This document shows, piece by piece, positions 40,801 through 55,728 of a DNA stretch of 64,000 nucleotides. Location: positions 312,001 to 376,000 of the forward strand of contig JABMCL010003792.1 of NCBI GenBank assembly GCA_018857735.1. Direction: 5' to 3'. Under the pieces are notes generated by a model, which saw only the letters and a program-made list of their open reading frames with translations, made no database searches and was not told the DNA's origin. The translations under genes were made by a program, and so were the position numbers. This stretch comes from Alviniconcha marisindica. Taxonomy: Eukaryota; Mollusca; Gastropoda; Provannidae. Numbering within the stretch: the first letter of the stretch is position 1; every line of letters starts with the position of its first letter.

Positions 40801-43800
40801 TGACTATGACGGATCAACAGTGTTGCCTGCCATTGCCTTTGTCGTTGTGCCTGTGAGTATGGCAAGTTGCCTGCGAGTTGTACTGGTTAGGCAAGTCGTT
40901 GAATCGATTGATCAGTCACAGCTTCACATTGTGTCTATTGCCTGTTTATGAAAACAACATACGTAATATATATATATATATGATGGATCAGTGCTGTATC
41001 ATTGTTCATTTGTTGTTACTGTTGTAGTGGTAATACTATACTACTAAAGTACTCCTAATGTTGGTCAAAGCAGTAGTTCCAGCTGAGCTGGGCTATGTCT
41101 TATGTTGGAAGTTATGACAGTTATGTTCTTGCATTCACTGAGCTGGGTGATGTCTTATGTTGGAAGTTATGACAGTTATGTCCTTGCATTCGCTGAGCTG
41201 TTGGAAGTTATGACAGTTATGTCCTTGCATTCGCTGAGCTGGGTGATGTCTTATGTTGGAAGTTATGACAGTTATATCCTTGCATTAACTCCCCCCCTCC
41301 CCCTCTCCCCCAGGTAAATTCATTTTTCCCAGCCATTGGCTTCGAGCAGCTAGCAGAACTTTACATGCTAGCGTCCATTCCTTTTCTTTTGGCAGGGAGT
41401 GGAAGATGGCTTTCTGTTTGAGTCCAATGTCATCACAGAATTCTTGGACTCTGATGCTTTCCCCGGCCCCAAGCTGTATCCTGTGAATGCCTGGGAGCGG
41501 GCGCAGGTCAAGATGTGGCAGGACTGGGAACTGGGCCTTGTTGATGTAACTAAGCTGTTGTCTCTTCATCCTTTTTTCTCTTCTTCCTTATGTATTATAA
41601 ATGGTTCACTGTTCTTTATACTATGTTATAAATGGTTCACTGCAACTTCACTCTGTTTGTATAACATGTAATTCATATTATCCAAGACATCTGTGAGGAT
41701 ATACCTCTGGTGGAGTTCATGTACCTTGTATTTACATGCATGCCAGGTGAGAGTTACCGTAGGCAACTCAGGTCTTTGTTGTTGTACTTGTGTAACATAC
41801 TTCAAGCGCCAGTTAACTCCCTTGTGTGTTGATTCTTATCCAAGACTTGTTTCAGTGTGAAATGTGTTGCTGCATGCATTATCGCCCCGATATAACCGCC
41901 ATGGCTGACTGGGCATTACAAAATCAGTTACCTATGTATGATGTCTGTTGGTGAATTAGAGCATCCTTTGATGTTCAGGTTGCTGCATTCTATCTTCAGA
42001 GTTGCCCTTTTACAGACAGCTGAGTGAGCTGTGACAGTAGGGGCAGCTTTTGGCAGATTGTGCCCAAGAGCCAGTACCATAATTTTCCCTTTGGTCTTGT
42101 GAGCAAGTGGCAAACTGGGAATGAGTGCTGTCTGTGGTCTTCATTGCCTCAGTTAACTGAACCGTGAATGAGTACCCTCTCTTGCCACTATTGCCCAAAT
42201 TTCCTCAACTGTGAATGAATACCCTCTGTAGTTAGCTGTGAATGAGTACCCTCTGTAGTTAACTGTGATAGCATACCCTCTGTAGTTAACTGTGAATGAA
42301 TAACTTCTGTAGTTAACTCAACTGTGAATGAGTACCCTCTGTAGTAAACTGTGAATGAATACCCTCTCAACTGTGAATGAGTACTCTATGTAGTTAACTG
42401 TGAATGAATACCCTCTGTAGTTAACTGTGAATGAGAACCCTCTGTAGTTAACTGTGAATGAGTACCCTCTAGTTACTGTAATTAACTGTGAATGAATACC
42501 TTCTGTAGTTCTCAACTGTGAATGAGTACCCTCTGTAGTTAACTGTGAATGAATACCTCTGTAGCTAACTCAACTGTGAATGAGACCCTCTGTAGTTAAC
42601 TGTGAATGAGTACCCTCTGTAGTTAACTGTGAATGAATACCCTCTGTAGTTAACTCAACTGTGAATGAGTACCCTCTGTAGTTAACTGTGAATGAGTACC
42701 CTCTGTAGTAAACTGTGAATGAATACCCTCTCAACTGTGAATGAGTACCCTCTGTAGTTAACTGTGAATGAATACCCTCTGTAGTTAACAGTGAATGAAT
42801 ACCCTCTGTAGTTAATTCAACTGTGAATGAGTACCCTCTGTAGTTAACTGTGAATGAGTACCATCTGTAGTTAACTGTGAATGAATACCCTCTCAACTGT
42901 GAATGAGTACCCTCTGTAGTTAACTGTGAATGAGTACCCTCTGTAGTTAACTGTGAATGAATACCCTCTGTAGTTATTAACTGTGAATGAGTACCCTCTG
43001 TAGTTAACTGTGAATGAGTACCCTCTGTAGTTAACTGTGAATGAATACCCTCTCAACTGTGAATGAGTACCCTCTGTAGTTAACTGTGAATGAGATACCC
43101 TCTGTAGTTAACAGTGAATGAATACCCTCTGTAGTTTCAACTGTGAATGAGTACCCTCTGTAGTTAACTGTGAATGAGTACCTCTGTAGTTAACTGTGAA
43201 TGATACCCTCTGTAGTTAACTCAACTGTGAATGAGTACCCTCTGTCGTTAACTGTGAATGAATACCCTCTGTAGTTAACAGTGAATGAATACCCTCTGTA
43301 GTTAACTGTGAATGAGTACCCTCTCTGGCTCCATTGCCAAAATTCACTCAACTGTGAATAAGTACCCTCTGTGGTCTTCATTGCCAAAGTTCACTCAGCT
43401 GTGAATGAGTACCCTCTGTGGTCTTCATTGCCAAAGTTCACTCAACTGTGAATGAGTACCCTCTGTGGTCTTCATTGCCAAATTTCATTCAACTGTGAAT
43501 AAGTACCCTCTCTGGCCTCCATTGCCAAAATTCACTCAACTGTGAATGAGTACCCTCTGGTCTTCATTGCCAAAGTTCACCCAACTGTGAATGAGTACCC
43601 TCTGTAGTCTTCATTGCCAAAATTCACTCAACTGTGAATAAGTACCTTCTGTGGTCTTCATTGCCAAAGTTCACTCAACTGTGAATGAGTACCCTCTGTT
43701 GTCTTCATTGCCCCAGTGCACTCAGTATGAGGTAGCATAATCATGTGAAGACAATATGCAGCTTCCTGAATGATAGAAGACAGTGGCATAAAACTACAGT

Positions 43801-46800
43801 CAAACTGGTTGCAATATAAAACATTATATGCCAAACTGTCACCCCTCACTGTTTGGTGACCCTGCAAGTTTAGGCTGAGAAACAGTTGTTGGTGTGTGCA
43901 GGACTTTGTGCCCTTTGTCTACAGCAACTTGCTGCCCTTTGTCTACCAGCTCATTTTTGGACAGAAGGAGCGGTATATGGCCTCCCTCCCAGCAAATATC
44001 TCACCTGCCAAGAGAGAACATTTGTCCAAGTAGGTCAGATTTCACAGCTCTGGTCCAAGTAGGTCTGATTTTGCCATCCAAAGGGGACCATTTGTCCAGT
44101 TTAGTCTGGCATTTCCTGCCCAAAGGGAACATTGGTCCAGGTTGGTCTGGCTTTTCCTGCCCAAAAGGAACATTGGTTCAAGTAAGTCTGGCTTTTTCTG
44201 CCCAAAGGGAACACTGGTCCAAGTAGGTCTGGCTTTTCCTGTCCAAAGGGAACAGTCACTGGTCCGAGTAGACCCATCCAAGTAGCATGCTTGTAAATAT
44301 CGGATTTGTCTGCTCCTGGTGAGAAAAAAAGTTCCACCATGTTTCAAGCACTTTGGATTTTGTTTGTGCTGGCATAAGCATCGTGAGCAGGTATAGCATG
44401 ATATAACTTGAGTTGTCTGTGTGCTTACAAACTTATTGCATTTTATCACCAGTGAAAACCTATTGTGTAACCAGTTATGGCAGTGGTTGGAGGATGAGTG
44501 TCATAAATCAATGCTTGGAGTTTGGTTGGATGATGGGGATGCATACTTGAAGAGTGCTGTAATATGAATCTGTCATGTGTTACACTATTTGTGTAACTCA
44601 CTGTCTATTGTAAACTTGTAAAGACCAAGCTTTTTTTATTTGTCTTCATTTTAATGTTTGTGTTGGCATTCTTGCAGTGTTTACGATGCATCACTGAAAA
44701 CACCTAGTGAGCTCAAACAGCACGCCATTATCTGCTACCAAAATCTAACTGTTCTGGAGACTGCGTTGGAAGGTCGAGAGTTCCTGGTTTGTGCCCACAG
44801 TTTACTTTTTCACACAGGCAGTGTGCATAGACTTTGCTAAATTACAGCTGATGTTTTGTATGTGTGTGTACTGTATTGTTCTGTATAGAAAAACAACAAC
44901 ATTTGCTGCCTTGTCATAGTCTTAGAGAGCCAGTAGCCACAGCTCAGCAATGCCCTTTCTTTGTTGAGGCTTGCTTGATTTGCATACATATTTGTCATAA
45001 TTATGGAGGACTAAGGAACTGATTTTGTTTGTTTCAAATAAAAGTGAAGCTGTTATTATCTTCACTTGTTTACATTATAACTCAGTCTGGCCATTCTTTA
45101 CCCATATAAGTTATAAGGACATCCAAGTTGATGTATTTGAAAGAACAAATTCTGTAGCTGTGGCCAAAACTTCTGCATTGGCATTTTCTCAGATGCCATG
45201 TAAGGAATCTCTTTTCAGCTTTGCATGATAACAACTGCTATTGAACTGCCACCTTGGAAGATCTGAAAAGATTTAAATGAAGAAAGCTGACACTGAAATG
45301 TATGTCAACCTGACTAAAAAAAATCTGAGGCAATTGAGTTCAAACTTTTTATGACTGTTACTTATGTAGTCATAACTATTGACATTAACTTTATTGTTTA
45401 CCTTTTTTTATGTATATAATAATTGATGGCTCTCCTGCTGTGATGGAAACATCAGTGGTCAGTTGACATCTTCGGATATTGTTTATTAAAATTAGGCATT
45501 TGAAACACTGCATGTTAGTTTGAACTGAGTTTTGCATGTTCATAATAGTTTTATAATATTGACCCATGCATCATATTCAAGGTCACACATGAGGTAGAAG
45601 GTAAATAGAAAAATATTTTTCCTCTGTTTTAAATGTCAGTTGGTTGTATGTTTGAATTTGTTGTCATCATGTGTGGTCTTTGCTTTACAGGTGGGAGATT
45701 CCTTCACATCAGCGGATTTATCCGTCCTGCCGCGTGTGGCCATGTATAATGATGTTGGGCTTACCATCCCAGAATGCCACTTTCCAAATGTCGTTGACTA
45801 CTTGACTCGCCTGGGCGGTCGCTACAGCATACGGTACAGCCAGAGCCTGATGTCCATACTTATTCCCAAACTTCTGGGGTCAAGCTGGGCCATCGCTATT
45901 GGCAACTGGCGTGCTGGAAGAAAGCTTGAGCGTCTTGACGGGTCCTTGTGTGTGGAGCAGTAAGTAGATATTTATGTGTGGAGCAGTAAGCTGGTCCTTG
46001 TATGTGGAGCAGTAAGTAGATCCTTATGTGTGGAGCAGTAAGTGGGTCCTTGTGTGTGGAACAGTGAGTTTTGTGTGTGGAGCAGTAGATGGGTCCTTGT
46101 GTGTGGAGCAGTAAGTGAGTCCTCGTGTGTAGAGCAGTAAGACAGTCCTTGTGTGTGGAGCAGTAACTGGATCCTTGCATGTGGAGCAGTAGGTGGGTCC
46201 TTGTGTGTGGACAACCTTTAGGGCCACTCTTAGTAAAGCATTGCCACTTTTAATATTAAAACAGCAGGCTGTCCGCACCCAAATCTTCAGCAATTTGCCA
46301 CAGAAGTGCACCCTTTGTTTTGTTTCTGTTCTTGCAACTGTGATCAGATGGGTCCCACAGCATTTGTTGATGCTCCAAATGGGCAACAAAAACTTCAGTC
46401 TTTTTATCTTCAGCGGTGGATGTTTCTTCTTTCATTGTTGCACAGGTCAAGATGCCTGACAGCCTGACGACCCAACCACGTCTGGTAAACTGACTAGCCA
46501 ATCAGTGGTTAGCTTTGGCCACATTGCCAAGACTTAAGATGCCTGACAGTAACCAATGGCCAACGACCCAATCATGTCTGATAACCTGACTAGCCAATCA
46601 GTGGGTAGGTTCGGTCACATTGCCAGGACTTCACAGAACCTGCATTGTGACTGACTTCAACAAAGAAAAGCCCTGGTTGCTGTCTTGGTGAAGTGGTTGG
46701 AGCTACTTTGCCAAGTGGCTTTAGTGCTGTATTAAGAACAGCCTTTAGATACAGTGGAGTCCCACTTCTGAGACCGCTGACTGTTCCAGCAGAGGTGTGG

Positions 46801-49800
46801 CCCTCAAAGACGGGTGGTCCTGGATCACTGGTTGTTTTGTACAGAGTACACATGTACTAGCTACCTCCATAAATAGAGGAACTCAGAAGAAGAATGTGAA
46901 AAGCTGACTCAAAGCGTGATGGTTTAGGGGCGAATGTTTGCAGAGCGTTAAGCCAGCTTCCAGCAGACATGGGCGACAACCCTGGATGGAAGAGCGCAGT
47001 CCAGGAGACGGAGTGGAACGGGGTGCTTGTGGCTGACTGCCCCTGTTGCCCTGAGTGCTGGCAGATCAAACTGCTGCTGTGTGAAAAGGTGGGCTCTTCC
47101 TCTGCTAACCCCCTCACAGCAGATGCATAATTTATATAGAACATAGATCCCTTTTGCAGAGACCCAGGAATGTTGACGTAATGTGTACAAGGTTGATTCT
47201 TGATATTTAACATCGAGTCAGCTACAACAGTTCATCAAATAACAAGTAAAAAAACAAACAACTGAACACAGTTCATCAAATAACAATTAAGTATCCCAGT
47301 AAACATGCCGGATCTGATCCGGAAGCGTTTTGGTTACGGCCAGTTATGGCCATTATGGCCAGCATGCAGCCAAAGAATCGGGCCAAATAGTATATGCTGG
47401 ATCAGACTTCCCACATCCGTTTCAGCTCCATTTTTCCAAAGAAGGCATGGATCATATTGTGCAAAACCGACCTGGATCCGATTTAATTCTTGCTGATTGT
47501 GTCACGTTTTGGCCAAACGGATCTGGTCCTGAAGAAGGCAGTGTTCAAGAATCATCTGGCCCGCTTCTGGCCAATGCTTCCCAGCTGATCCGGACCGGAT
47601 GCAAATCAGATCCAGCATGTTTACTGGGATAAAAGAAAACCAGCACTTCATAAAGGGCACTTACAATTACATGGGCTTTCCCATGCCCACATCTCCATCT
47701 GGAACCAAAACAGAACTGGACCAAACCCTCTTTCACAGCATCACTTGGCATGACCTTATTTCAAGCACCTGTCCATCCAGATCTAACTTTCCAACATCCT
47801 GTCTATCACCGGTTCCTCTCAACGTTTTCACGGTTGCCTGTCTAGGGTGTCAAGTACACGACCTTCACTCTGCCTCATCAGGATGTTGTGGGTCACTGGG
47901 CTGGATCCGGTGGTCTCATCCGCATCCATCACAATGGGCATGACATTGTTGGCATCCGAGCAGTCCTGGATTACCTGGATGCCACCTTTTCTCAAGATGC
48001 ACCAAGTGAGTGAGTGGTTGGGGGATGGGGAGGGGTGGGGGGAGGTACGTTATATAAGGTCAGATGCTGATTCACAGCTGAAGACACATGGCATTTTATG
48101 CTTGAAGGATAATGGGGGGGGGGGAGGGAATCAAGCTGAATGAATGTGGAGAGCGGTCATTAGAAATGCAGAATTTCTGGCAGCATCCAAGGCTGGTCTT
48201 TGAAAATCAGAAAATCCAAGCACAGAACTTAAAAGTCCTTGAATATTGGTAAAATCCAGGCAAAATACTTATAGGTCTTTGAAATTCATAAAATCCAAGC
48301 ACAGAATTTGAAAGTCCTTGAATATCAGTCTTTCAGGCAAAATACTTGCAGGTCTTTGAAAATTAGAAAATCCAAGCACAGAACTTAAAACTCCTTTAAT
48401 GTCAGTCAAATCCAGGCACAATATTTTCAGGTCCTTGAAAATCTGAAAATCCAAGTGCATAACCTGAAAATCCTTAAATGTCAGTCAAATTCAGGCAAAA
48501 TATGTCTTGTCCTGACCATCTCTACTGTCCAGGTTTTGCTGTTTCTATAGTTCTTCACCCTGACATAACTGCACGAGTTGACTGAGCGTAAAACACCAAT
48601 TTACTTACTTACTTACTCCTCTAGTTCTACCTCATTCCAGTGATCCAGAATCAAAGGCAGTATTCTGCACATGTAAAAAGCAAGTTTTGTTACTGTCGTG
48701 GGTGTTTCATTGTTTTTGTTTATAAATTTCATGGCCTCCATGGATAGAAAGGGGGGAAAATAGTCCCTTGAAAGTCATTGAACAGTCCACAAATTTTGTT
48801 TCCACAAGGTAGTACGACTGAACTGAGGTTCTAGTCTTAGCACCACACCCTTGGTGCAGTATGTTCAGAAGTGGCACATGGCTAACACAAATATTTATCG
48901 AATCAGCAGACAATGGAGTTAATTAGCGTTCGAAAGACATCACACAAACACAGCGACAAAGACCTAAGTTGCCTACAGTAACTCTCACCTGGCTTGCGAA
49001 TAAATACAAGGTACATAAACTCCACCAGAACTACATCCTCAGATATTTATGAGTGTTTTGTTTTTTGTATATATATATATGTATTTTTTCAGGACTCTTC
49101 CCAAAGGATCCGCTGGAGCGAGCCAAGGTTCAGAGTTGGCAGGCCTGGGAACAGACCACTGGTTACCTGGAGTTGGCTCCCTTGCTGGAAATGAAGCTGG
49201 TCTCCCATTTTGTGGCACAGAGGTAAAGCTGTTTGATTGAACAAGGTCCAAGTTACCACACAGATAAAACTGGTTGATTGAATGAGGTCTGAGTTACCAC
49301 AGAGGTAAAACTGTTTTATTGAACAAGGTCTGAGTTACCACAGAGGTAAAACTGAATGAGGTCTGAGTTACCACAGACATAAAACTGGTTGATTGAATGA
49401 GGTCTGAATTACCACAGACATAAAACTGTTTGAACAAGGTCTGAGTTACCACAGAGATAAAACTGTTTGAACAAGGTCTGAGTTACCACAGACATAAAAC
49501 TGGTTGACTGAATGAGGTCTGAGTTACCACAGAGATAAAACTGGTTGAACAAGGTCTGAGTTACCACAGAGATAAAACTGGTTGATTGAATGAGATCTGA
49601 GTTACCACAGAGATAAAACTGAATGAGGTCTGAGTTACCACAGAGATAAAACTGGTTGAATGAGATCTGAGTTATCACAGAGATAAAACTTTGTTTGAAT
49701 GAGGTCTGAGTTACCACAGAGATAAAACTGTTTGAATGAGGTTTGAGTTACCACAGAGATAAAACTGTTTGAATGAGGTTTGAGTTACCACAGAGATAAA

Positions 49801-52800
49801 ACTGTTTGAATGAGGTCTGAGTTACCACAGACATAAAACTTTGTTTGAATGAGGTCTGAGTTACCACAGAGATAAAACTGTTTGAATGGGGTCTGAGTTA
49901 CCACAGAGATAAAACTGATTGAATAAGGTCTGAGATACCACAGAGATAAAACTGGTTGAATAAGATCTGAGTTACCACAGAGATAAAACTGATTGAATAA
50001 GGTCTGAGTTACCACAGAGATAAAACTGATTGAATGAGATCTGAGTTATCACAGACATAAAACTTTGTTTGAATGAGGTTTGAGTTACCACAGAGATAAA
50101 ACTGTTTGAATGAGGTCTGAGTTACCACAGAGATAAAACTGTTTGAATGAGGTCTGAATTACCACAGAGATAAAACTGTTTTATTGAATGAGGTCTGAGA
50201 TACCACAGAGGTCAAACTGATTGAATGCAGTATGAGATACCACAGAGGTAAAACCACATAGGTAGAACTGATTGACCGAATTAAGTTTGAGATATGCAGA
50301 GGGAAAACTGATTGACTGAATCGGGTTTGAGATAATGCAGAGGGAAAACTGAATTAGGTCGGAGATGCCAATTGTAAAACTGATTAAATTGGACCAGAGA
50401 TACCCCAAAGGTAAAACTGATTGATTGAATGTGGTTTGAGATACCACAGAGAAAAAACTGATTGATTGAATTGGATTTGAGACAATGCAGTGGGAAAACT
50501 GATTGAATTGAGTCAGAGATGCCACATTATAAAACTGATTGAAACAGACCAGAGATATCACACAGGAAAAACTGTTTTGATTGAATGTGGTTTGAGATAT
50601 CACAGAGGTTAACCTTAGGGCTGCTTTGACAGGAATAGATGGGTCTGTTCTGTGCAGTCCCATGGTGTGTCTTCTATTCATAAGATTAAGAATGGCGACA
50701 GATATGCATTATGTTCAGTTTTCCAGACCGATTTATTGTGTTGATCCTGGCATGGAAACAGCAGAGCTTTTGGCAGTCACAATCTTACTGATCATTATTG
50801 ATTTGCTTGTATTTCACGTTGTCATATTTTGGTGTAGGGTTTATGTTGCCCTCTTCGGTAAAAGTCGCAAATGTACTCAGTACTGGTGTTCAGTCTCTCA
50901 TGTCATGTACCAGAGAATCCACCTGGAGTATGATAACTAAGTGCGTGCACCACCCCAGCAACATTTAGCATTGCAAACACAAGACATGCAGACAGGTAAT
51001 CATGTCTAAAATCTTGAATTCTCATCTCCTTGGTGCTAACTGAAGTGGTGATAACCGTGGATAATTCCTGGCTTGTGTGTGTTTTTAGATACGCTCACGA
51101 TTTGCCGGAGCTGTACAAGCTGAGCAAAGACCCCCAGTACCAGTCACGGTTTTTCTCCATCCTGCAGTGCTTCATCTGTGGGTAAGTGCAGGCTGTCTGT
51201 AAGTTGAGACAACTTCTTGGTCCAGTGTAACAATGGAATGCTGTTTACCTGAATAACCATGAAATGTTGTTGGCCTGTGTAACGGTGGAATGCTGTTGGC
51301 TTGTATGACAGTGGAGTGCTGTTTTTACCTGTATGACAGTGGAGTGCTGTTTTTACCTGTATGACAGTGGAATTCTGTTGGCCTGTATGACAGTGGAATT
51401 CTGTTGGCCTGTATGACAGTGGAATGCTGTTGGCCTGTATGACAGTGGAATGCTGTTGGCCTGTATGACAGTGGAATGCTGTTGGCTTGTATGACAATGG
51501 AATGCTGTTGGCCTGTATGACAGTGAAATCCTGTTGACTGTGACAGTGAAATGCTGTCAGCTGTATGACAGTAAAATGCTGTTGGCCTGTGTAACAATGG
51601 AATGCTGTTGGCCTGTATGACAGTGAAATCCTGTTGACTGTGACAGTGAAATGCTGTCAGCTGTATGACAGTAAAATGCTGTTGACCTGTGTAACAATGG
51701 AATGCTGTTGGCCTGTATGACAGTGAAATCCTGTTGACTGTGACAGTGAAATGCTGTCAGCTGTATGACAGTAAAATGCTGTTGACCTGTGTAACAATGG
51801 AATGCTGTTGGCCTGTATGACAGTGGAATTCTGTTGACCTGTATGACAGTGGAATGCTGTGGAATGCTGTTGACCTGTGTGACAGTGAAATGCTGTTGAC
51901 CTGTATTACAATGAAATACTGTTAACCTGCATAACAGTAAAATGCTGTTGACCTGTACAACAATGAACTACTGTTGACCTGCATAACACTAACAGTGAAA
52001 GCCTGTTGACCTGTATAACACAGTGAAATACTGTTGACCTGACTAACAACAAAAATAGAATGCTGATGACCTGAATAACAGTGGAACTATTGACCTGCAT
52101 AACAATGAAATCCTGTTGACCTGTATAACACAATGAAATCCTGTTGACTTGCATAACAATGAAAATTACAACACTGATGAACTGTAGTACAATGAAATGC
52201 TGTTGATCTGTATGACACAATGAAATTCTGTTGATCTGCATAAGACACAATAAGCCTTTGAGCCTCACACGTAGCACATTAAAAATGCATTCATTATTAT
52301 TATTAAATGCTGCTGACCTGCATAACACAATGAAATGCTGATGACCCAGATAATGCATAAAAAATGCTGACTGACGGCATTTATGACTGTAACACGATGC
52401 TGTCTCTGTTTCAGCCAGGTCAGTCATGGTGACTGTAACATGATACCGTCTCTGTTTCAGCCAGGTCAGTTGTGGTGACTGTAACATGATGCTGTCTCTG
52501 TCGCAGCCTAGTCAGTCATGGTGACTGTAACATGATGCTGTCTCTGTTTCAGCCTAGTCAGTCGTGGTGACTGTAACATGATGCTGTCTCTGTTTCAGCC
52601 TAGTCAGTCATGATGACTGTAACATGATGCTGTCTCTGTTTCAACATGGTCAGTGGTGGTGACTGTAACATGATACTGTTTCAGCCCAGTCAGTCATGGT
52701 GACTGTAACAAGATGCTGTTTCAGCCCAGTCAGTCGTGGTGACTGTAACATGATGCTGTCTCTGTTTCAGCCTAGTCAGTCGTGGTGATTGTGACATGAT

Positions 52801-55261
52801 AGTATTGATACTGTCTCTGTTTCAGCCAGGTCAGTCATGGTGACTGTAACATTATGCTGTCTCTGTTTCAGCCAGGTCAGTCATGGTGACTGTAACATTA
52901 TGCTGTCTCTGTTTCAGCCAGGTCAGTCATGGTAATTGTGACATGATACTATTACATGATAATGTCTCTGTTTCAGCCTGGTCAGTGGTGGTGACTGTAA
53001 CATGATACTGTTTCAGCCAGGTCAGTGGTGGTGACTGTAACATTATGCTGTCTCTGTTTCAACCAGGTCAGTGGTGGTGACTGTAACATTATGCTGTCTC
53101 TGTTTCAGCCAGGTCAGTCATGGTGACTGTAACATTATGCTGTCTCTGTTTCAACCAGGTCAGTGGTGGTGACTGTAACATTATGCTGTCTCTGTTTCAG
53201 CCAGGTCAGTCATGGTGACTGTAACATTATGCTGTCTCTGTTTCAGCCAGGTCAGTCATGGTGACTGTAACATTATGCTGTCTCTGTTTCAGCCAGGTCA
53301 GTGGTGGTGACTGTAACATTATGCTGTCTCTGTTTCAGCCAGGTCAGTCATGGTGACTGTAACATTATGCTGTCTCTGTTTCAGCCAGGTCAGTGGTGGT
53401 GACTGTAACATTATGCTGTCTCTGTTTCAGCCAGGTCAGTCATGGTAATTGTGACATGATACTATTACATGATAATGTCTCTGTTTCAGCCTGGTCAGTG
53501 GTGGTGACTGTAACATGATACTGTTTCAGCCAGGTCAGTGGTGGTGACTGTAACATTATGCTGTCTCTGTTTCAACCAGGTCAGTGGTGGTGACTGTAAC
53601 ATTATGCTGTCTCTGTTTCAGCCAGGTCAGTCATGGTGACTGTAACATTATGCTGTCTCTGTTTCAGCCAGGTCAGTCATGGTGACTGTAACATTATGCT
53701 GTCTCTGTTTCAGTCTGGTCAGTCATGGTGACTGTAACATTATGCTGTCTCTGTTTCAGCCAGGTCAGTCATGGTAATTGTGACATGATACTGTCTCTGT
53801 TTCAGCCAGGTCAGTCGTGGTGACTATTACATGATAATGTCTCTGTTTCAGCCTGGTCAGTGGTGGTGACTGTAACATGATACTGTTTCAGCCAGGTCAG
53901 TCATGGTGACTGTAACATTATGCTGTCTCTGTTTCAGCCAGGTCAGTGGTGGTGACTGTAACATTATGCTGTCTCTGTTTCAGCCAGGTCAGTGGTGGTG
54001 ACTGTAACATTATGCTGTCTCTGTTTCATCCTGGTCAGTCATGATGACTGTAACATTATGCTGTCTCTGTTTCATCCTGGTCAGTCATGGTGACTGTAAC
54101 ATTATGCTGTCTCTGTTTCAGCCAGGTCAGTGGTGGTGACTGTAACATTATGCTGTCTCTGTTTCAGCCAGGTCAGTGGTGGTGACTGTAACATTATGCT
54201 GTCTCTGTTTCAGCCAGGTCAGTCGTGGTGACTGTAACATTATGCTGTCTCTGTTTCAGCCAGGTCAGTGGTGGTGACTGTAACATTATGCTGTCTCTGT
54301 TTCAGCCTGGTCAGTGGTGGTGACTGTAACATTATGGTTCTGTTTCAGCCAGGTCAGTCATGGTGACTGTAACATTATGCTGTCTCTGTTTCAGCCAGGT
54401 CAGTGGTGGTGACTGTAACATTATGCTGTCTCTGTTTCAGCCAGGTCAGTGGTGGTGACTTGTGACATGATACTGTCTCTGATTCAGCCAGGTCAGTCAT
54501 GGTGACTGTAACATGATAATGTGTTTCAGCCTGGTCAGTCGGGGGTGACTGTAACAAAGTGTCTCTGTTTCAGCCAGGTCAGTCATGGTGACTGTAACAT
54601 TATGCTGTCTCTGTTTCAGCCAGGTCAGTGGTGGTGACTGTAACATTATGCTGTCTCTGTTTCAGCCAGGTCAGTGGTGGTGACTGTAACATTATGCTGT
54701 CTCTGTTTCAGCCAGGTCAGTGGTGGTGACTGTAACATTATGCTGTCTCTGTTTCAGCCTGGTCAGTGGTGGTGACTGTAACATTATGCTGTCTCTGTTT
54801 CAGCCTGGTCAGTGGTGGTGACTGTAACATTATGCTGTCTCTGTTTCAGCCAGGTCAGTCATGGTGACTGTAACATGATACTGTCTCTGTTTCAGCCTGG
54901 TCAGTCGTGGTGACTCAAGCAATGTCCTTGAGGAGGTCAGGAAAGAGCGTGGCGAGCTCATCACCAGGGCAACAGAGGCCATGAAGCATCAGAACCACTG
55001 GCAAGACCTGCTTGAGGGGAGGCTGAAGCATCTGGATGCTGAACTGAAGGTAGACATCATGATGTGTATTTTTTCCCCTCCCTTTTGCTGGTGGTTTGAA
55101 TAGTAGGTTCTCTTTGAGAGAAGTTGGTTGAGGGCCTGTCCATGGGCTTTTGTCCAAACAGGACTCTTTCATCTTTCAAAAGATGTTACAAGTGGGTTGT
55201 ACTGCAGGAGTAAGCATTGCGTAGGGCAGGATGTTGATACTGGCAGAAAGCATCTTCTGGT

Positions 55262-55353
<92 letters not shown>

Positions 55354-55532
55354 GTATAATGTTTCATTCACTCATTCATGCCTATATGTATATAAATGAT
55401 GCCTGTAATTTTATATTTACTCATCAGTAGCTTAGCAAGGACTAGTTGTTAGACAGGTTTTTGACTGAACCTAAACTACAATCCTTGTAAAATAAGGTTT
55501 CAAGTTTGAGTTTGAGTTCTCTGTCTTCTCTC

Positions 55533-55607
<75 letters not shown>

Positions 55608-55634
55608 GCCTGTCTGTCTCTGTCTGTCTCTGTC

Positions 55635-55728
<94 letters not shown>

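Noticed and set aside
42140..43720. CRISPR-like array (regular 27-bp repeats)
   Set aside because: No distinct spacers, repeats are contiguous, and the sequence is a eukaryotic intron.
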